A stretch of 64,000 nucleotides of DNA from QYOJ01 sp964616825 (GTDB lineage: Bacteria; Bacteroidota; Bacteroidia; Bacteroidales; FEN-979): contig CAZTSX010000014.1 of the NCBI GenBank assembly GCA_964616825.1, forward strand, positions 14,828 through 78,827, written 5' to 3'. Below the pieces are notes generated by a model. It saw only the letters and a list, made by a program, of their open reading frames with translations, ran no database searches and was not told the DNA's origin. Below, piece after piece: positions 25,278-33,706 of this stretch (the stretch's first letter is position 1; each line of letters starts with the position of its first letter). The translations under genes were made by a program, and so were the position numbers.

Positions 25278-25678
25278 GAAATGTCGATCTCTGCTAACTC
25301 TTTTCCCAGCTTCTTTATCCCCTGAATGATCCGTTCGGTTTGTTTGGTAGAGGGCGTTTTTATCCCGTGTGTATATTGAGCTAACAGACTCTGATTCATT
25401 CCTATAAATTTAGCAAAAGCTTTCGCGTTTAATACTTTATAGAAAGTGAAAAATTGCGGTATATCAAGTATGATCTTCAGATCTTGCTCTGTAATCTCTT
25501 TCCCAGACTCTTCAAAATAGAAATTCAATGCCTCAACCAGGTTCTTTCTTAGTTCATGAAACGTTTCACCGGTAGTAACAACTGCATACTTTTTTGCATA
25601 CCCGGAAAACCCCGTATTTGTTTTTTCAGCAACTATCTCAATGTTTTTCATGTCTGATTTCTTATCTGATTCCAGCAT
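25256..25678 (-). CDS. hicB: HicB-family antitoxin with helix-turn-helix domain
   Basis: Antitoxin of a type II toxin-antitoxin pair. The 140 residues have a partly degenerate RNase H-like HicB domain (about 10-60, with GFSGYAKKYAVVTTGETFHEL) and a C-terminal helix-turn-helix (KAFAKFIGMNQSLLAQYTHGIKTPS), the DNA-binding part used for autoregulation. The ATG at 25678 overlaps hicA by 17 bp; the alternative start is the ATG at 25651. The last eight residues are encoded by a repeat array, so the tail may be a local replacement. Confidence 0.88.
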   Translation of the reverse strand: MLESDKKSDMKNIEIVAEKTNTGFSGYAKKYAVVTTGETFHELRKNLVEALNFYFEESGKEITEQDLKIILDIPQFFTFYKVLNAKAFAKFIGMNQSLLAQYTHGIKTPSTKQTERIIQGIKKLGKELAEIDISIAQDCT

Positions 25679-25847
25679 CTTTAAGGATCTTCCTACACAA
25701 TCCAGATCCTACCTCTTTGCTGCCATGACTCGGCACAACTAAAGTCCCGTCTTTTTTGGGATGAATCATTTTAAGATGGCTTCCTTTTTGAGATTTGATA
25801 GTCCAACCCTCCTTTAGCAATAACCTGATCAGTTCGTTTGATTTCAT
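25662..25847 (-). CDS. hicA: HicA-family toxin (mRNA interferase)
   Basis: Small toxin that binds RNA through a double-stranded-RNA-binding-like fold and cleaves mRNA. From the ATG at 25847 it has 61 residues, the normal size. The motif SQKGSHLKM contains the catalytic His (residue 24), followed by HPKKDGTLVVPSHGSKEV and KILKDAGI. A GTG at 25850 is the alternative start. It is the first gene of the pair, behind a palindromic operator. The cassette sits between pyrH and frr, a typical accessory insertion. Confidence 0.92.
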   Translation of the reverse strand: MKSNELIRLLLKEGWTIKSQKGSHLKMIHPKKDGTLVVPSHGSKEVGSGLCRKILKDAGIR

Positions 25848-25852
25848 CACAA

Positions 25853-25872
25853 AAGTAATAAATATATTACTT
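25853..25872. promoter_or_regulatory. Inverted-repeat operator of hicAB
   Basis: A perfect inverted repeat AAGTAATA-AATA-TATTACTT lies 5 bp upstream of the hicA ATG and overlaps a TAnnTTTG-like box (CAAAAGTA, 25850-25857). Autoregulation by HicB at such a site is inferred from its helix-turn-helix. The 170 bp beyond it, to 26040, show nothing further. Confidence 0.65.
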
Positions 25873-26040
25873 AATTACAAATTTTCTTTTGCATTAATCG
25901 GGTTTAGAAGGAAAAGGTTATACTGGAAGGGTGAAATTCTTATTTTTCAGGGAATGGTCTACGGTTTTGATAGGGGTGGAGAAAGTTCTAGTTCAGTAAC
26001 ATTACTACGATTGCTCTCATTCCTATTGTCTTATTTTCCC

Positions 26041-26112
26041 TTAATGACCTTAATGACCTTAATGACTAATGACAGTATTTCCGTATTACTGTTTGACCGT
26101 ATTACCGTATAA
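26041..26112. repeat. Two adjoining arrays, period 9 then period 8
   Basis: TTAATGACC at 26041, 26050 and 26059, followed by a shortened unit; then units near CCGTATTA at 26073, 26081, 26089, 26097 and 26105 in exact 8-bp register. The second array ends at the base before the MFS stop codon (26113). Confidence 0.8.
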
Positions 26113-27264
26113 CTACTTTTTCAGCGTGATCAACGCCACTATCAGCAGGTAAAACATACACACAATCAACACCGACATCCCGGCCACGGTTCCGCTGATA
26201 TCGGTAATCCAACCCATCAGCAGGGGAATAACAGCTCCTCCACAGATCGCCATCATCATCAGTCCGGAGATTTCGTTAGTGCGAGTGGGGAACTTCTCTA
26301 CCGTGATAGAAAAAACCAACGGCCAGATGTTGGCTATCGCCAGTCCGATAACAAAAACCAGGATCCACGCCATAAAATGAGCTGTAGAGAAGAGGATGAT
26401 CATCAGGGCAATGATTCCAAGGATGGATGTCCAGATAAAGAATTTCCGTGCAGACAACTTCGTGAGCAGGATAGCTCCCATAAACGTACCCAGCATACGG
26501 CCGAAGAAGTAAACACTCCGGCCAGACTCTGCTGCAATCTCTTCCATCCCAAAATGCTTGATCAGGAACTGCCCGGAGTTAGAGTTGAATCCCACATCCA
26601 CACCTACAACCACAAAAATCGATAGCACCATCAACAGGATAAACCCATTGCTCAACAACTTGAAGGCGGAACCAAACGTAACACTCTGTCCTTCCTGCTT
26701 TCGTTCTTCAACCTTGATGCTGCCAAGCCAGAGAACAGAGATGATAGAGACAATACCAAATACCAGGAAGATCAATTTCCAGTCACCAAACTGAATCGCA
26801 AATAACCCTGCCAGCGGTGCTCCGATCATCGATCCGACAGCCTTGATGAATTGGGAAAAACTCATGAAACTGGATATCCGATTGCCAGGAACAACATCTA
26901 CCAGCAATGGATTGGCAGAGACCTGGACAATGGTGTTCCCGATCCCCAGCAAAGCAAATCCGGCCAGGACAGTTCCAAATGAGTAGACGAAGAAGGGGAG
27001 GAGCATCCCGATGGCGGTAATTCCCATGCCCATATTTAACATGTGGCGTTTCCCGATCCGGGCTTGAAGGATTCCGGTAGGCACCGAAAGAAGTAAAAAC
27101 CACAGAAAAGCGGCTGAAGGGATCAGTTGTCCCATGGTCGCACTGAGGTCCATGTCTTTGCTCACGCGATCAACGCCAATACCTACCAGGTCGACAAAAC
27201 TCATGACAATAAACGACATCAACACGGGAAGCAGGTGGGAGTAGTTAAGTTTTTTTGTTTCCAT
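26113..27264 (-). CDS. MFS sugar transporter (FHS/glucose-galactose type)
   Basis: A 383-residue protein with about 12 membrane segments, resembling the sugar:H+ symporters of the FHS family (FucP-like and glucose/galactose permeases). Visible features are the first-half loop RIGKRHMLNMGM (MFS motif A position), ANPLLVDVVP and the second-half NIWPLVFSITVEKFPTRTNEISG, the motif typical of Bacteroidota sugar permeases. It follows the ROK kinase gene by nine bp, so uptake followed by phosphorylation of a hexose is a reasonable inference. The substrate cannot be read from sequence. Confidence 0.82.
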   Translation of the reverse strand: METKKLNYSHLLPVLMSFIVMSFVDLVGIGVDRVSKDMDLSATMGQLIPSAAFLWFLLLSVPTGILQARIGKRHMLNMGMGITAIGMLLPFFVYSFGTVLAGFALLGIGNTIVQVSANPLLVDVVPGNRISSFMSFSQFIKAVGSMIGAPLAGLFAIQFGDWKLIFLVFGIVSIISVLWLGSIKVEERKQEGQSVTFGSAFKLLSNGFILLMVLSIFVVVGVDVGFNSNSGQFLIKHFGMEEIAAESGRSVYFFGRMLGTFMGAILLTKLSARKFFIWTSILGIIALMIILFSTAHFMAWILVFVIGLAIANIWPLVFSITVEKFPTRTNEISGLMMMAICGGAVIPLLMGWITDISGTVAGMSVLIVCMFYLLIVALITLKK

Positions 27265-27273
27265 ACACGGATC

Positions 27274-28206
27274 TTATTTTGTTGAGATGAATGGCAATTT
27301 CGAATAGAACGATTCATCGGTCAGACGGGCACTCCCAGCAATGGCCGCGTATTCACCAAGTGCGGAAAGAAAAACTTTCGAATAGCAATGGTCTCTGTTC
27401 AATGCCTGGCGGAAAGGTTCTTCAAACAACTCATACCCTCTGGAAATGTTTCCCCCGATCGTCAGGCAGTCGGCCCTGAACTTCACCAGCCACGGGGCCA
27501 GGAAGCTTCCGAGGTTTTCTCCAAACTCCGTAAAGATAGCTCTGACATCAGGATTGACAAGCGCTTCCTCCGACATCTCCCTGACTCCACCACTGTCCCG
27601 CGAAAATCGGTTTTCATAAACACGCTTGAACCATCGCGATGAGAAATGATCATCCGCATTGCTCTCTCCGAAAGGCAGATGATAAACACAGCCGGCTTCA
27701 GGGACATCATCTCCTTTTTCTACAGGAATCCCATCATTCAGGAATGCAGAACCGAAACCAGTCCCGAGAGTGATGACGACCGTTCTCCGGCAGTTGGAAG
27801 CACGACCCAGCCACGCCTCTCCGACAGCAAAACAGGAGGCGTCGTTGAGAAAACGAACGGATATATTTTCTGGCAGATCCAGTCGCTTGCGGATCTCATC
27901 TCTTACATTGATGTTGTATAAATTGTCATACTTTTTCACACCTTCAAACAGGGCTAAACCAGTTGGGTAGTGAAAAGGCCCCGGCATGGCAAACCCAATA
28001 CCCGATAAACTTCCTTCAGGGAGCTGAATGATTACCTCATGAAGAGAAGCTGCCCATGTTGTGAGGATTTCATCTGCAGTACCATGACAATCGACCGGTT
28101 TCCGACAGGTCAGGTGTTTAAGGATCTCCTTGCGTTGAAGATCAACTCCCATGCTTGTGATGTGACTGCCGCCAATATCTACTCCGATAACGATCTGGTT
28201 ATTCAT
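27274..28206 (-). CDS. ROK-family sugar kinase
   Basis: ATP-dependent hexokinase of the ROK family, 310 residues. The phosphate-binding loop VIGVDIGGSH, a second ATP loop ITLGTGFGSAF and the substrate motif FLNDASC (catalytic Asp) are present. The typical ROK zinc motif (CxCGxxGCxE) is not found; the corresponding region reads DVPEAGCVYHLPFG, as in the zinc-less Bacteroidota glucokinases. Transcribed with the MFS permease downstream. Glucose, mannose or N-acetylglucosamine are all possible substrates. Confidence 0.82.
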   Translation of the reverse strand: MNNQIVIGVDIGGSHITSMGVDLQRKEILKHLTCRKPVDCHGTADEILTTWAASLHEVIIQLPEGSLSGIGFAMPGPFHYPTGLALFEGVKKYDNLYNINVRDEIRKRLDLPENISVRFLNDASCFAVGEAWLGRASNCRRTVVITLGTGFGSAFLNDGIPVEKGDDVPEAGCVYHLPFGESNADDHFSSRWFKRVYENRFSRDSGGVREMSEEALVNPDVRAIFTEFGENLGSFLAPWLVKFRADCLTIGGNISRGYELFEEPFRQALNRDHCYSKVFLSALGEYAAIAGSARLTDESFYSKLPFISTK

Positions 28207-28217
28207 GGTTCGTTAAG

Positions 28218-28235
28218 CAAAAATATTTATTTTTG
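28218..28235. promoter_or_regulatory. Back-to-back divergent -7 boxes (ROK operon and frr)
   Basis: CAAAAATA (28218-28225) reads TATTTTTG on the minus strand, with TTG 19 bp further out (28245-28247), 12 bp from the ROK ATG. TATTTTTG (28228-28235) faces frr, 26 bp before its ATG. Confidence 0.55.
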
Positions 28236-28261
28236 TAATACCACCAACTCAAAATGCCGTT

Positions 28262-28825
28262 ATGACTGAGGAAACAGAATTTGCACTGGAGGAGGCCCGT
28301 GAAGGGATGCAACTTACTATTTCACATCTGGAAAAGGAGTTTCAAAAGATCCGTGCAGGAAAAGCCAGCCCGATGATGCTTGAGGGCGTGAAGATCGACT
28401 ATTATGGGGTAATGACACCCATTGAGCAGACAGCCAACATCAGCACTCCAGATGCTCGTCAGATCATCGTGCAGCCATGGGATAAGAACATACTTGGATC
28501 GCTGGAAAAGGCGATCATGGCGGCAAACCTTGGCTTCAACCCGAAAAACGAAGGAGAGATTCTGCGGATCGTGGTACCCCCTCTTACTGAGGAGCGGCGA
28601 CGTGATCTGGTTAAAAAAGCAAAGGCAGAAGCTGAAAATGCTAAGATCAGCATCCGGAATATCCGTCGGACCGGAAACGATACTGCCAAACAGCTGAAAA
28701 AAGATGGCATACCGGAAGACGAAGCAGACAAACTGGAATCCGACATTCAGAAGCTTACAGATGAGTTTACATCAAACGTAGATACCCTTCTCGATTCCAA
28801 GGAGAAGGATATCATGACTGTGTAA
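28262..28825 (+). CDS. frr: Ribosome recycling factor
   Basis: Splits post-termination ribosomes together with EF-G. The 187 residues carry the family elements RAGKASPMMLEGVKIDYYG, TPIEQTANISTPDARQIIVQPWD and the C-terminal helix with RRTGNDTAKQLKKDGIPEDEADKLE. It has its own promoter box because pyrH is 3 kb away. The DUF5674 gene starts 20 bp after its stop, so the two may be co-transcribed. Confidence 0.97.
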   Translation: MTEETEFALEEAREGMQLTISHLEKEFQKIRAGKASPMMLEGVKIDYYGVMTPIEQTANISTPDARQIIVQPWDKNILGSLEKAIMAANLGFNPKNEGEILRIVVPPLTEERRRDLVKKAKAEAENAKISIRNIRRTGNDTAKQLKKDGIPEDEADKLESDIQKLTDEFTSNVDTLLDSKEKDIMTV

Positions 28826-28845
28826 CTCAACTTTATTCTATCTCC

Positions 28846-29184
28846 ATGAAAATTATTGATGCACCAGTCTCTCTGAAGGATCTCTGGAAGGAGAAAGAGG
28901 TTGATTTTGTCGAGATCATGAAGATTGTAGTAGATGTTGACAGAGGAATACTTGCTATCGATGCTGAGATGCATGCCGATCTGGAACAACTTTTACTCCA
29001 GGAAGGTTCTGAACAACAATCGATTTGGGGTGCGAATGTCTATCCGGGAAATAGGGAAGATGATCTCCTTGAATTTACATCTTTTATTAACATCAGACCA
29101 TCACAGGGCAACAGGTCGATGGAAGTACAAGATCCTGAAATCAGAAAAACGATTCACAAGATAGTCCGAGAATTATTGATATAG
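28846..29184 (+). CDS. DUF5674 family protein
   Basis: A 112-residue soluble protein with the pattern I associate with DUF5674: an N-terminal MKIIDAPVSLKDLW, a central VVDVDRGILAIDAEMHADLEQLLL with acidic residues and the strongly conserved SFINIRPSQGNRSMEVQDPEIR near the C-terminus. The biochemical role of the family is not known to me. It lies 20 bp after frr and four bp before a second small gene, so the three probably form one transcript. The conserved Asn-Arg-Ser and Asp/Glu residues could be catalytic, but that is speculation. Confidence 0.75.
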   Translation: MKIIDAPVSLKDLWKEKEVDFVEIMKIVVDVDRGILAIDAEMHADLEQLLLQEGSEQQSIWGANVYPGNREDDLLEFTSFINIRPSQGNRSMEVQDPEIRKTIHKIVRELLI

Positions 29185-29188
29185 CGAG

Positions 29189-29542
29189 ATGTATCCTTTA
29201 ATATTTCATAAAACCTTGACTGTTGATCGTTGGAATTCTTATCCTGTCTTTCAGCAAATCCTGATGATATCCAATGAATTGAACAGATCTGAGAATAATC
29301 TCAAAAAAAGCGAAATTGAAAACTCCAGAAATGCTCTTGAACGAGCTATGGAACTCACTGATCTTACTATTAATGATCCGAAATGGAAACAAGGCTTAAA
29401 AGAGCTGCTTCGGTTTCGTGAATTGCTCGGCATGCTCTATTCAAAGCCAGAAATCCACTTGAACTACCTATTACAAAGCACATTTATTAAACTCAATCCG
29501 GAAGCAGCTAATATGCTTACCCCTCCGTCGGTTGTATCCTGA
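29189..29542 (+). CDS. Unrecognised small protein paired with DUF5674
   Basis: A 117-residue, mostly helical, charged protein with no signal peptide, membrane segment or motif that I recognise. The middle (about 25-85) has a helical pattern with repeated basic and acidic residues (NNLKKSEIENSRNALERAMEL) and a segment KQGLKELLRFRELLGMLYS. Its ATG lies four bases after the DUF5674 stop, a spacing that suggests the two products act together, possibly as a complex. I have seen similar small helical partners next to DUF5674 in other genomes, but cannot check it here. Confidence 0.6.
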   Translation: MYPLIFHKTLTVDRWNSYPVFQQILMISNELNRSENNLKKSEIENSRNALERAMELTDLTINDPKWKQGLKELLRFRELLGMLYSKPEIHLNYLLQSTFIKLNPEAANMLTPPSVVS

Positions 29543-29626
29543 CAAACAACGGGTTGTAATTTTTCGGGAAGCAACTTTGCTGCTGTTTGATTGTCCTTTA
29601 TTTTAGACACATAAATTTTTATCACT

Positions 29627-31048
29627 ATGAAAACATTTATCCGGTTTCTGATCACCGCACTTTGCGGATTGTACCTGGCCCTGGTGCTCACTACAACCGT
29701 CAGGGCACAAAAACCAACATGTACTTTCTCCATGATGGAGATCGCCTGCCTGGAGCAACATGTAAAGGTAACATTCACAGGCAGTGCACCTCAGGGAGCA
29801 TTGTATGAATGGGATTTCGATGGAGCGGTTATACTCGAAGGATCCGGCCAGGGCCCTTACTGGGTCAAATGGCTGACTACGGGTGAAAAACATGTTTCAG
29901 TTGTTGTGATACATAATGGGGATACATGCACCCATACCAGAGCTATTCTGATCGTTGAACAACCGGCAGCATTTTACATGACCGGTGGTGGAGGTTATCC
30001 GGCCGGCGGATCCGGAGTCCATGTGGGGCTGAGTAGTTCCCAGTCAGGAGTTATCTATAAACTGAGACGGAATTATGAATATACCGGAATCAACAAGGTC
30101 GGTACCGGGAATGCAATTGACTTCGGAAAACAGACGGAACCCGGTATTTATGACTGTGTGGCCAAAATTGATGGTAGCGACTGCCTCAGGGAGATGGAAG
30201 GAGAGGTGGAAGTATGGATCATTGGAGGTCCTGCCTACCAACATATCTGCATGGTGACGTTCGATACTACGGCATTGAAAAACCTGATCATCTGGAATAA
30301 AATTGAGAATGATATCATTTCTCATTTTAATATTTATCGGGAGACATACCAGAGCAATCATTACGAAAAAATAGCCGAAGTTCTCTACAATCAATTCAGT
30401 GTCTATCTGGATACAACAGCGAATCCGTTGGTGAAGTCAGATAAATACAGGATGTCAGTGACCGACACACTGGGTAATGAGTTTGACGAATCACCTCCTC
30501 ATAAAACGATCCATCTGAACATCAACCCGGGAATCTATGGATTTAACCTCATCTGGAACCATTATATAGGTTTTGAATTTTTGACATACAAGATTCACCG
30601 GAAGCTTGATAATGGCCCATGGTTGGTTCTTGATTCTGTAGCCAGCAATGTTGATTCCTATACCGATCTCTACACTACCCCCGGTCTTGCTACATACTTC
30701 ATAGAGGTAGTGCGGCCTGAACCCTGTAATCCATCCAAGGGATCTTCCTATGCGTCGGTCATTTCCAATACTGCGACAGCAGCACCATTAGGGATGGAGG
30801 AGGATGAACTGTCGGGCATCAAGATCTATCCGAATCCGGTGCGTGAACGGTTATTCCTCTCAATCCCGGGGAATGGGAGCACTGTTTTTTCACTGCAGAT
30901 TTATCGTCCTGATGGCCGGAAAGTGCATGAATCGCAAGTGAGAAAAGGCAATACAGGTATTGATGTTACTAGTTTCCAGTCAGGACTCTATATCCTGAAA
31001 CTCAAAGGAACTTCCGCGACAGTTGTAAAGAAATTCTTCAAGAATTAA
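29627..31048 (+). CDS. Secreted protein with PKD-like domain and T9SS type A sorting domain
   Basis: 473 residues. A signal peptide (about 1-27, ending TVRAQ) is followed by a short region with paired Cys and an Ig/PKD-like segment (LYEWDFDGAVILEGSG), then FN3-like modules (TYKIHRKLDNGPWLVLDSV). The last 80 residues, from IYPNPVRERLFLSI to KLKGTSATVVKKFFKN, form a type A sorting domain. It is probably a surface-attached binding protein; no catalytic motif is seen. The stop overlaps the stop of the converging GH20 gene by four bases. Confidence 0.85.
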   Translation: MKTFIRFLITALCGLYLALVLTTTVRAQKPTCTFSMMEIACLEQHVKVTFTGSAPQGALYEWDFDGAVILEGSGQGPYWVKWLTTGEKHVSVVVIHNGDTCTHTRAILIVEQPAAFYMTGGGGYPAGGSGVHVGLSSSQSGVIYKLRRNYEYTGINKVGTGNAIDFGKQTEPGIYDCVAKIDGSDCLREMEGEVEVWIIGGPAYQHICMVTFDTTALKNLIIWNKIENDIISHFNIYRETYQSNHYEKIAEVLYNQFSVYLDTTANPLVKSDKYRMSVTDTLGNEFDESPPHKTIHLNINPGIYGFNLIWNHYIGFEFLTYKIHRKLDNGPWLVLDSVASNVDSYTDLYTTPGLATYFIEVVRPEPCNPSKGSSYASVISNTATAAPLGMEEDELSGIKIYPNPVRERLFLSIPGNGSTVFSLQIYRPDGRKVHESQVRKGNTGIDVTSFQSGLYILKLKGTSATVVKKFFKN

Positions 31049-33417
31049 TAAACGACGATCTCGTCAAGGAACATCCAGCATTTTTTCCCTTTTCCGTCAT
31101 GCCAGTCGGGACAATTTCCCCTGGCATACCCTTTCACCCTGACATACCGGGCAACTGACCCCTCAGGATAGGAATTCGAAAAAGGTTGGATAATCGCTCT
31201 CTCTTCTTTTCCAGATAAAGGATTACGCTTTTCATAGATAGAATGCCATTTTTTCCCGTTTGATGACAAGGAAAACTCGACTATGCCAGGAAGAAAGATC
31301 CAGCTCCTTGAGTTCCTGAGAAAGGTTACGGAGACAGATTTCACAGGGATTTCTTTGCCCAGGTCGATGATTACCTCCACATTGTTGCCGAAAAAACCTT
31401 GCCAGTGTCCATCACGATGGTTAGCGGATCCGCGAAGACCATTGGTCAGTGCCCCGATACCTGATGCCGGATACCGGTAGGAGTATTCTTCAAGGTATTC
31501 AACCGGTTTTCCGGTACCATGATGGAATATGACGGGCATCTCACTTGGCTTCTCCTGCAGGTTCCCCTTGATAAATAACCCTGCTTTGATGTAGCTGTTT
31601 GAGGAGATCTCAAACGGACCGGTATACAAACTCGACAATGTGGTTGGATCGTCACCATTAGTTGTGTAATAGATCGGGATGCCTGGTTGTTCGGATGTGA
31701 GAGTGACATTGATTTTGTTCGATTTTTTATCGTACTGGGTCTGGATATCAACTTTGTATGAGCCTTTTGAGAAATTCACTCCCATGTTTTCCAGCCTTCT
31801 GTACTGGGTGACAAGCCGTTGCCGGAAGTCGTGCCAGTTCTTCTCTTTCTTTGGTGACCAGTCAATCTCTGCGATGGCGATCATGCGAGGAACGGCCATA
31901 TACTCAGCATGTTCAGGTGTCGGGATGAATTCGGTCCATACATTCCCCTGGGCACCCAGGATGTGTTTTCCCTCTTCAGAAGAAAGTTCTCCTGGGATTG
32001 GCTCGAAAGAGTAAACCTTTTTCAGAGTAGTGAATCCGCCAATCGCCACCGGTTCAAACTCCGGATTTGCCTGGTAGTAATCAAAATAGCAGTGGGAAGT
32101 GGGGGTCATGATCACATCGTGTCCCTGGCGGGCAGCAGCAATGCCGCCTTCGATACCCCGCCACGACATAACTGTAGCATCAGGAGCCAACCCCCCTTCA
32201 AGAATCTCATCCCAGCCAATCAGCTTCTTTCCTTTAGAATTGATAAACTTCTCCATCCGTTTGATGAAATAGCTCTGTAGCTCTTTTTCGTCTTTCAAAT
32301 CTTCAGCTTGCATTCTTGCCTGGCACTTCTGACATTGCTCCCAGCGTGTCTTGGTAGCTTCATCACCTCCAACATGAATGTATTCCGAAGGAAACAGAGC
32401 GATCACCTCAGTCAACACATCCTCAAGGAAGGTAAAAACAGAATCGTTCCCTGCACAAAAGATGTCGATATTGGGCCAATAGCCGCCCGGAGGAACTGTA
32501 AAAGGGCCTCCTGTACAAGAGAGGTGAGGGTAAGCAGCCAGGACCTCTACCGTATGAGCCGGCATTTCGATCTCCGGTATGATAGTTATGTATCGCTGAG
32601 CTGCATATTGGACAATTTCCTTGATATCTTCCTGGGTGTAAAAGCCTCCGTACGTGGTTTCCTCTCCTGGTAGTTGCTTAGGCCGATCGCGCCAGGGAAG
32701 ATCTTCATGGTCTACCCGCCATGCACTCACTTCAGTTAGTTTCGGGTACTTCTTTATCTCGATCCGCCAGCCGTTGTCATCCGTCAGGTGCCAATGGAAA
32801 ATATTCATCTTGTACATCGCCAGCAGGTCAATGTAGCGCTTGATGAACTCTTTCGGAAAGAAATGGCGGGAGACATCGAGGTGCATACCGCGATAAGGGA
32901 ATCGTGGGTAGTCTTTGATATACACACAGGGAATATGCCAGGTTTTTCCGGGTTCGGGCTTAGACGCTTTGCAGACAGCTGGTGGAAACAACTGTATCAG
33001 GGTTTGCATCCCGTAAAAAAGCCCTGCACCTGAATTTCCTGTAAGCAGAATCTGGTTCTGGGAGACTTTCAACCGGTAGCCTTCTGTAATCTGATTCTCC
33101 CTGTTCCCGGCATATGCAAAAATGATAGAGTTTTCGTCAACTGTCTCCTCGTTCATAGCCTGAACCTGTAGAAATGGTCCTCCTGCCAGCCGGATCTGTT
33201 CCGAGAAAAGGATAGCAACATTCATCAGGTCAATGTCACGCTCGGCGACAAGAATATTGGTATGGTCATTGATTAGGAAAGATCCCTCTTTGAGTTTGAC
33301 AGAAACAGGTTTCGGGACAAGCGACAACCGGGCTTTCTGCTGATTGCCCGCAACAACCGCAACGATCGAAGCAACAAAAATGCTGATAAGGATGGTAGCA
33401 CGATGTAATTTTTTCAT
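31045..33417 (-). CDS. Secreted beta-N-acetylhexosaminidase (GH20)
   Basis: 790 residues: signal peptide (1-24), GH20b N-terminal domain (about 30-160), GH20 catalytic barrel (about 170-520) and a C-terminal chitobiase-like plus F5/8-type discoid region. The catalytic Asp-Glu pair lies in HVGGDEATKTRWEQC; other family motifs are GMHLDVSRHFFP, HWHLTDDNGWRIE and PEIEMPAHT. It removes terminal GlcNAc or GalNAc from glycans at or outside the outer membrane. The neighbouring NahK-like kinase fits the use of the released amino sugar. The start codon lies seven bases from an assembly gap; the same start is present again in the duplicated 55-bp flank. Confidence 0.93.
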   Translation of the reverse strand: MKKLHRATILISIFVASIVAVVAGNQQKARLSLVPKPVSVKLKEGSFLINDHTNILVAERDIDLMNVAILFSEQIRLAGGPFLQVQAMNEETVDENSIIFAYAGNRENQITEGYRLKVSQNQILLTGNSGAGLFYGMQTLIQLFPPAVCKASKPEPGKTWHIPCVYIKDYPRFPYRGMHLDVSRHFFPKEFIKRYIDLLAMYKMNIFHWHLTDDNGWRIEIKKYPKLTEVSAWRVDHEDLPWRDRPKQLPGEETTYGGFYTQEDIKEIVQYAAQRYITIIPEIEMPAHTVEVLAAYPHLSCTGGPFTVPPGGYWPNIDIFCAGNDSVFTFLEDVLTEVIALFPSEYIHVGGDEATKTRWEQCQKCQARMQAEDLKDEKELQSYFIKRMEKFINSKGKKLIGWDEILEGGLAPDATVMSWRGIEGGIAAARQGHDVIMTPTSHCYFDYYQANPEFEPVAIGGFTTLKKVYSFEPIPGELSSEEGKHILGAQGNVWTEFIPTPEHAEYMAVPRMIAIAEIDWSPKKEKNWHDFRQRLVTQYRRLENMGVNFSKGSYKVDIQTQYDKKSNKINVTLTSEQPGIPIYYTTNGDDPTTLSSLYTGPFEISSNSYIKAGLFIKGNLQEKPSEMPVIFHHGTGKPVEYLEEYSYRYPASGIGALTNGLRGSANHRDGHWQGFFGNNVEVIIDLGKEIPVKSVSVTFLRNSRSWIFLPGIVEFSLSSNGKKWHSIYEKRNPLSGKEERAIIQPFSNSYPEGSVARYVRVKGYARGNCPDWHDGKGKKCWMFLDEIVVY

Positions 33418-33579
33418 AGGATTANNNNNNNNNNNNNNNNNNNNNNNNNNNNNNNNNNNNNNNNNNNNNNNNNNNNNNNNNNNNNNNNNNNNNNNNNNNN
33501 NNNNNNNNNNNNNNNNNNNNNNNNAGCAACAAAAATGCTGATAAGGATGGTAGCACGATGTAATTTTTTCATAGGATTA
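33370..33579. other. Assembly gap (100 N) flanked by exact 55-bp duplication
   Basis: The 55 bases at 33370-33424 are repeated exactly at 33525-33579, on either side of 100 N (33425-33524). This is the signature of two contigs sharing a k-mer end and joined with a fixed-length placeholder, so no sequence is missing: 155 bp should be collapsed. Confidence 0.95.
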
Positions 33580-33597
33580 TAAGATTAATACAAGCCA

Positions 33598-33605
33598 CAA
33601 AATTA
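33598..33605 (-). promoter_or_regulatory. Bacteroidota -7 box for the GH20 gene
   Basis: CAAAATTA reads TAATTTTG on the minus strand. After collapse of the gap it lies 26 bp upstream of the GH20 ATG. Confidence 0.55.
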
Positions 33606-33612
33606 CTGTTTT

Positions 33613-33706
33613 CACTATTTTACTATTTCACTACCTCATCAACTCACCATTGCCGCGTCACTTCGTTCCTCGCAATGACATTACTCACCAGCTCACTAAT
33701 TCACCA
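33613..33706. repeat. Composite repeat: CACCA array with REP-like palindrome
   Basis: CACTA/TACTA/CATCA/CACCA units at 33613, 33621, 33629, 33637 and 33645 (8-bp register), REP-like palindrome 33648-33677 (CATTGC...GCAATG), then units at 33686, 33694 and 33702. A 50-bp stretch is identical to the copy at 45731-45780. The array encodes the last residues (GELVSW) and stop of the kinase gene. Confidence 0.9.

Noticed and set aside
25873..26040. Small gene between hicA and the repeat array
   Set aside because: The only open frame overlaps the hicA start on the opposite strand and has no recognisable product or start signal.
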